9,508 bases of DNA from Candidatus Kaiserbacteria bacterium RIFCSPLOWO2_02_FULL_54_13 (lineage in GTDB: Bacteria > Patescibacteriota > Minisyncoccia > Phycocordibacterales > Phycocordibacteraceae), in the NCBI GenBank assembly GCA_001783465.1, contig MFMI01000023.1, forward strand, positions 503-10,010. Reading direction: 5' to 3'. Position 1 is the stretch's first letter, and each line of letters starts with the position of its first letter. Position numbers and translations under genes: made by a program. This document shows, piece after piece, positions 7,300 to 9,508 of this stretch. Under the pieces are notes generated by a model that saw only the letters and a program-made list of their open reading frames with translations, was not told where the DNA came from and did no database searches.

Positions 7300-8025
7300 A
7301 TGTTCATCTCGGTAAAACAGCTAACCGAAGAAGAAAACGATATCTGCTTCAAAACGTTGAGCTCAAAGGCGGTGTTCGCGCTTGTCGGCAACGCGATAAA
7401 AAAGAAAAAAGGAATCTCAATCGTTCGTATGGGTGACGGCGAAGTAGGACTTCTTGACGCTCCAGACGGGAAACCATTCACCGGTTTTAACAATCTGGAC
7501 CCAAACTGGAACACGCGCCTCGGCATCGAAGGACTTGGAATTGAAAAAGTAAAGGCGAACATCCTTGAGGCAGGGAATGCCTGTACCTATTTTGCACCCT
7601 CAGTTTCCGGCATCTCACTTGGCGAATTCAAACTGCATCACCGCTTCAACAAACGCGAAGTATATCTCGATAACTTCTTCGTGGCAGACTGGACCAAGGA
7701 GATGATTCGTATGTTGCTTGTGGCAAGTGAAGGAGTGCAGGTCATACATAAGGACTGTGAGACCCTTATTGAAAATTTCGTAAGGCGGTATGACCTACCA
7801 AAGACTCTCTTTTCTGGCTTCAAGAAGAAGAGCTGGCGCGATAACGAGGCGGCGATTAAAGCGGCTATCGACTCCGGCAAGCAACTCGTGCTCTTTAGCG
7901 CCGGGCCAGCGGGTAAAATCATCGGACCGAAAATTGCTCTGGCAGGGAAAGTGGTTCTCGATGTCGGTAATACCTTGCCGGGCTGGAGCATTGGCGACCC
8001 GCGCATGGTGGGTGGTATAAACTAA
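7300..8025 (+). CDS. Putative GT-D fold glycosyltransferase (DUF1792-like)
   Basis: This 241-residue protein has the pattern of GT-D glycosyltransferases (DUF1792, PF08759). Near the N-terminus SIVRMGDGEVGLL (40-52) matches the family's RFGDGE segment, whose D-x-E (D46, E48) binds the metal and nucleotide sugar. Near the C-terminus, VLFSAGPAGKIIGPKIA (197-213) and VVLDVGN (218-224) match the second conserved block, where many members have a GP...LA element followed by DIGH. The usual His after DIG is Thr/Asn here, so activity is not assured. No membrane segment is seen; a cytosolic or peripheral location is likely. The ATG at 7300 is 15 bases after the GT4 stop, without a clear Shine-Dalgarno. 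Characterised GT-D enzymes extend glycans on bacterial surface glycoproteins; a role in such glycosylation with the GT4 neighbour is inference. The family call is from motifs only. Confidence 0.72.
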   Translation: MFISVKQLTEEENDICFKTLSSKAVFALVGNAIKKKKGISIVRMGDGEVGLLDAPDGKPFTGFNNLDPNWNTRLGIEGLGIEKVKANILEAGNACTYFAPSVSGISLGEFKLHHRFNKREVYLDNFFVADWTKEMIRMLLVASEGVQVIHKDCETLIENFVRRYDLPKTLFSGFKKKSWRDNEAAIKAAIDSGKQLVLFSAGPAGKIIGPKIALAGKVVLDVGNTLPGWSIGDPRMVGGIN

Positions 8026-8050
8026 CCGGTTTCATCGATGCACAACCGTG

Positions 8051-8121
8051 TTGCGGGGGCCGGAATCGAACCGGCGTCTGGAGGTTATGAGCCTCCCGAG
8101 GTACCTCTCCTCTACCCCGCT
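8051..8121 (-). tRNA. Initiator tRNA-Met (CAT anticodon)
   Basis: The reverse strand folds as a complete 71-base cloverleaf: acceptor AGCGGGG/CCCCGCA, D stem GAGG/CCTC, anticodon stem GGAGG/CCTCC with loop CTCATAA, a 4-base variable region and T stem GCCGG/CCGGC with loop TTCGATT. It closely resembles E. coli tRNA-fMet. Initiator hallmarks are the unpaired 1-72 position (here A1 and A72) and the A11-U24 pair in the D stem. The usual three G-C pairs at 29-31/39-41 are A-U, G-C, G-C here. CCA is not encoded after A73, so it must be added by nucleotidyltransferase. The gene converges on the GT-D gene, whose stop lies 25 bases away. Confidence 0.95.
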
Positions 8122-8123
8122 AT
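8105..8123 (-). repeat. 19-base direct repeat, copy inside the tRNA 5' end
   Basis: On the reverse strand this covers two bases before the tRNA plus its acceptor 5' strand and the start of the D arm. It is identical to 8182-8200, offset by 77 bases, about one tRNA-gene length. Confidence 0.95.
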
Positions 8124-8181
8124 ACTTAAACTTAACTCATCTGAACTGACTTCGCATCTTCCCTCCCGCTTGGATTACCAA

Positions 8182-8200
8182 CTCTCCTCTACCCCGCTAT
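8182..8200 (-). repeat. 19-base direct repeat, upstream copy of the tRNA 5' end (possible tRNA remnant)
   Basis: On the reverse strand this copy reads ATAGCGGGGTAGAGGAGAG, the same as the start of the initiator tRNA gene. After it the sequence diverges: a short TTGG/CCAA hairpin appears, then GGGAGG as in the true anticodon stem, but no anticodon loop, T arm or CCCCGC acceptor partner. It is therefore not a working tRNA. The predicted transcription start of the nearby promoter falls at its first bases. Likely the remnant of a tandem tRNA duplication; a role as an RNA leader element is possible. Confidence 0.8.
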
Positions 8201-8205
8201 TGGAG

Positions 8206-8234
8206 AGTATAGGGAATTAGTTGCTCTAGCGCAA
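8206..8234 (-). promoter_or_regulatory. Sigma70-type promoter for the initiator tRNA
   Basis: On the reverse strand a -35 box TTGCGC (8234-8229) and a -10 box TATACT (8211-8206) are separated by exactly 17 bases. The expected start point, 6-8 bases beyond the -10 box, is at 8198-8200, where the upstream copy of the tRNA 5' end begins. Transcription would then produce a leader of about 77 bases before the mature tRNA. Confidence 0.7.
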
Positions 8235-8285
8235 CCACGTATTTAAGAGACAGGAAAATGATTCAAGATGCGCGACGCGGGCAGA

Positions 8286-8327
8286 TGATTTTCGGAAACG
8301 TACCAGATGGTACAGCGGAGAAAATCA
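8286..8327. repeat. Nested inverted repeat in intergenic region
   Basis: An outer perfect 8-base inverted repeat, TGATTTTC (8286-8293) and GAAAATCA (8320-8327), encloses an inner one, GTACC (8300-8304) and GGTAC (8309-8313), with a 4-base loop. It lies downstream of the HEPN-like gene and upstream of the tRNA promoter on the - strand. No clear T-run follows on either strand, so a standard terminator is not supported; on the - strand GCGG/CCGC followed by TGATTTT just before it is a weak terminator candidate. Confidence 0.45.
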
Positions 8328-8368
8328 GCGGGACCCGCAACAAAGCAGATTGGATTATTTTCTTGTTT

Positions 8369-8944
8369 CTAGATCACCTTGAGTTCGCGGAAGACGGCTT
8401 CGTAGTGCGCGACGGTGCGGCGCGCGAAGTCCGCCGTGAGTTCAAAGGAGGAACCCTCGTGCGCAATCTGATTGCGCACCTTGTGCGCCTCCCACGCGTC
8501 TTGGAGCGTGCCGATGTCCTTTGACTCAATAGCCTTCAATTTCTCTCCGACGCCGTCGCCCACGTACCCCCGTCGCGCGAGTGTGTCATCAAGCATGATA
8601 TCAGCCTCAATGATCGCCTCGCGCCACTCGCTCTCGCTTGCCCCCTCTAAGAGCGACTCAATGTGAGCCCAGCGCGGGTGCGTGCCGCTCGTTGCATCGG
8701 GCAATACGATGAGCGTGCTGTAATATTCTTCTTCGCGCTTACGAAGCTCAAATAATCTAATGGTGCAGTAGACGATGAAGAAAATGCCGATGATAGAGAG
8801 CGTGTAGCCGATGGCAATAATCCAGAGCCATATATGCGCCATAAGAGCCTTAAACCCTTCAAAACTAAGCGTCGCGTTCTGCCCATAGAACCACTCGTAG
8901 ATGAGGCGGAACCAGTACTCAACGTTGGTCTGATTGCCCGGCAT
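8369..8944 (-). CDS. Membrane-anchored protein with HEPN-like C-terminal motif
   Basis: I recognise no named family. The 191-residue protein has one strong membrane helix at about 37-62, followed by a basic/charged linker (RLFELRKREEEYY, 63-75) that suggests the rest is cytoplasmic. The soluble C-terminal part is helical and ends with AWEAHKVRNQIAHEG (150-164), carrying R157-x4-H162, the R-x4-6-H motif of HEPN domains, many of which are RNases in toxin or defence systems. Further helices flank it (WREAIIEADIMLDDTL, 107-122; FARRTVAHYEAVFREL, 173-188), which fits a small four-helix HEPN bundle. RNxxAH can also occur in non-catalytic HEPN-like proteins, so RNase activity is unproven. It lies 28 bases after gatA on the same strand. 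A TATACT -10 box sits 8 bases before the ATG, pointing to an almost leaderless transcript. Confidence 0.75.
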   Translation of the reverse strand: MPGNQTNVEYWFRLIYEWFYGQNATLSFEGFKALMAHIWLWIIAIGYTLSIIGIFFIVYCTIRLFELRKREEEYYSTLIVLPDATSGTHPRWAHIESLLEGASESEWREAIIEADIMLDDTLARRGYVGDGVGEKLKAIESKDIGTLQDAWEAHKVRNQIAHEGSSFELTADFARRTVAHYEAVFRELKVI

Positions 8945-8952
8945 ATAGGTCT

Positions 8953-8958
8953 AGTATA
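8953..8958 (-). promoter_or_regulatory. Candidate -10 box for the membrane HEPN-like gene
   Basis: On the reverse strand TATACT is followed by 8 bases and then the ATG at 8944, so the start point would fall one or two bases before the start codon. There is no good -35 at 16-18 bases; an inverted repeat fills that space instead. Confidence 0.45.
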
Positions 8959-8959
8959 C

Positions 8960-8982
8960 TACTTCGCTAAAGCTACGAAGTA
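8960..8982. repeat. Perfect 7-base inverted repeat across the gatA stop, next to the -10 box
   Basis: TACTTCG (8960-8966) and CGAAGTA (8976-8982) are separated by 9 bases. The repeat covers the last two codons and the stop of gatA and ends one base before the candidate -10 box of the next gene. No T-run follows, so it reads better as an operator or an mRNA 3' hairpin than as a terminator. Confidence 0.5.
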
Positions 8983-9508
8983 CGCTGTACCTCTTCACCG
9001 AGAGAAAAAAGTATGTTTTCGGATTGATGCAGGGCGGTGAAGTGGATGCCGACAGGGAGCTGTTTGCCTTCCCTCTCTACGACACCCATCGGGACAGAGA
9101 GCGCCGGCATGCCGGTCAGGTTCGCGGTCACGGTGAAGATGTCTTCAAGGTACATAGAGAGCGGGTCGCTCTTCTCTCCGATTTTGAAGGCCGGAGTAGG
9201 CATCGTGGGCGTCGCGACAACGTCGACTGATTTGAGTGCCTGCTCGTAGGCGGCGCGCAGAGCCGCGCGTGCCGCATCCGCCTTGCGGTAATACGCATCA
9301 ATATAGCCGACCGAGAGCACGAAGGTACCGAGCAGAATACGGCGGAGTGTCTCCCTTCCGAACCCTTCAGTACGACTTTGGACGTAATCATCAAGCAAGT
9401 TCTCTCCGCGCTTCGCAAGCCCGTATCGCATGCCGTCAAAACGCGCGAGGTTAGTGGAGACCTCCGCAAAATTGATTACATAGTATGCGGCAATCGCGAT
9501 GTCTGATA
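8973..9508 (-). CDS. gatA: Aspartyl/glutamyl-tRNA amidotransferase subunit A, C-terminal part
   Basis: GatA is the amidase subunit of GatCAB, which converts Glu-tRNA(Gln) and/or Asp-tRNA(Asn) to the amide form in the cytosol, using ammonia from glutamine. The frame is open to the right edge of the window, giving about 177 C-terminal residues of a usual 470-490; an ATG at 9431 is internal. Diagnostic segments in order are DIAIAAYYVINFAEVSTNLA with RFDGMRYG directly after it, GRETLRRILLGTFVLSVGYIDAYYRKA, a TPTMPTPAFKIGE block, and SMYLEDIFTVTANLTGMPALS leading into LPVGIHFTALH. The Lys-Ser-Ser catalytic triad lies in the missing N-terminal part. The stop at 8973 lies within an inverted repeat, and the membrane HEPN-like gene follows on the same strand after 28 bases. 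Confidence 0.96.
   Translation of the reverse strand, partial: SDIAIAAYYVINFAEVSTNLARFDGMRYGLAKRGENLLDDYVQSRTEGFGRETLRRILLGTFVLSVGYIDAYYRKADAARAALRAAYEQALKSVDVVATPTMPTPAFKIGEKSDPLSMYLEDIFTVTANLTGMPALSVPMGVVEREGKQLPVGIHFTALHQSENILFSLGEEVQRTS

Noticed and set aside
8126..8198. A second complete tRNA gene upstream of the initiator tRNA
   Set aside because: Only the first 17 tRNA bases match; there is no anticodon loop, T arm or 3' acceptor strand.
8329..8339. Palindrome GCGGGACCCGC as an intrinsic terminator
   Set aside because: The stem is only 4 bases with a workable loop, and the following - strand TGATTTTC is a poor T-run.
8258..8524. 88-codon + strand open frame left of the HEPN-like gene
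   Set aside because: Most of it is antisense to the HEPN-like gene; the remainder is intergenic with inverted repeats and no protein motif.

Overview
The window looks like a chromosomal segment of a bacterium, most likely a Patescibacteria (CPR, Parcubacteria-type) genome. This rests on a divergent but complete-looking enolase, genes packed with short gaps or overlaps, mostly absent Shine-Dalgarno sequences, an initiator tRNA without encoded CCA, and small uncharacterised membrane proteins. The standard genetic code reads all genes; TGA is not reassigned. The lineage is an inference from general character, not from a marker gene.

Left part, + strand (1-2867): the 3' part of enolase is followed 6 bases later by a close homologue of DpnI, the endonuclease that cuts Gm6ATC. 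Next come a 52-codon ORF and a D-2-hydroxyacid (D-lactate type) dehydrogenase. The last three genes are chained by 11-base overlaps. The DpnI-like gene and the small ORF are clearly AT-richer than the flanking genes. The layout suggests a methyl-directed restriction cassette inserted into a glycolysis/fermentation operon.

Middle, - strand (2850-5966): a P2-type (Ca2+-ATPase-like) cation pump is followed by a small zincin-like metallopeptidase whose 3' end overlaps the dehydrogenase tail to tail. A 169-base divergent intergenic region follows.

Right part: a GT4-type glycosyltransferase and a GT-D (DUF1792-like) protein form a short + strand operon, probably for a surface glycan. On the - strand lie an initiator tRNA-Met gene, a membrane-anchored protein with a HEPN-like RNxxAH motif, and the 3' part of gatA. 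A 19-base copy of the tRNA 5' end sits 77 bases upstream of the tRNA, exactly where a good sigma70-type promoter would start transcription.

Points most worth a second look are the DpnI cassette and the scarcity of GATC sites (11 by hand count), the duplicated tRNA 5' end at the promoter start point, and the membrane HEPN-like protein with an inverted repeat abutting its putative -10 box.
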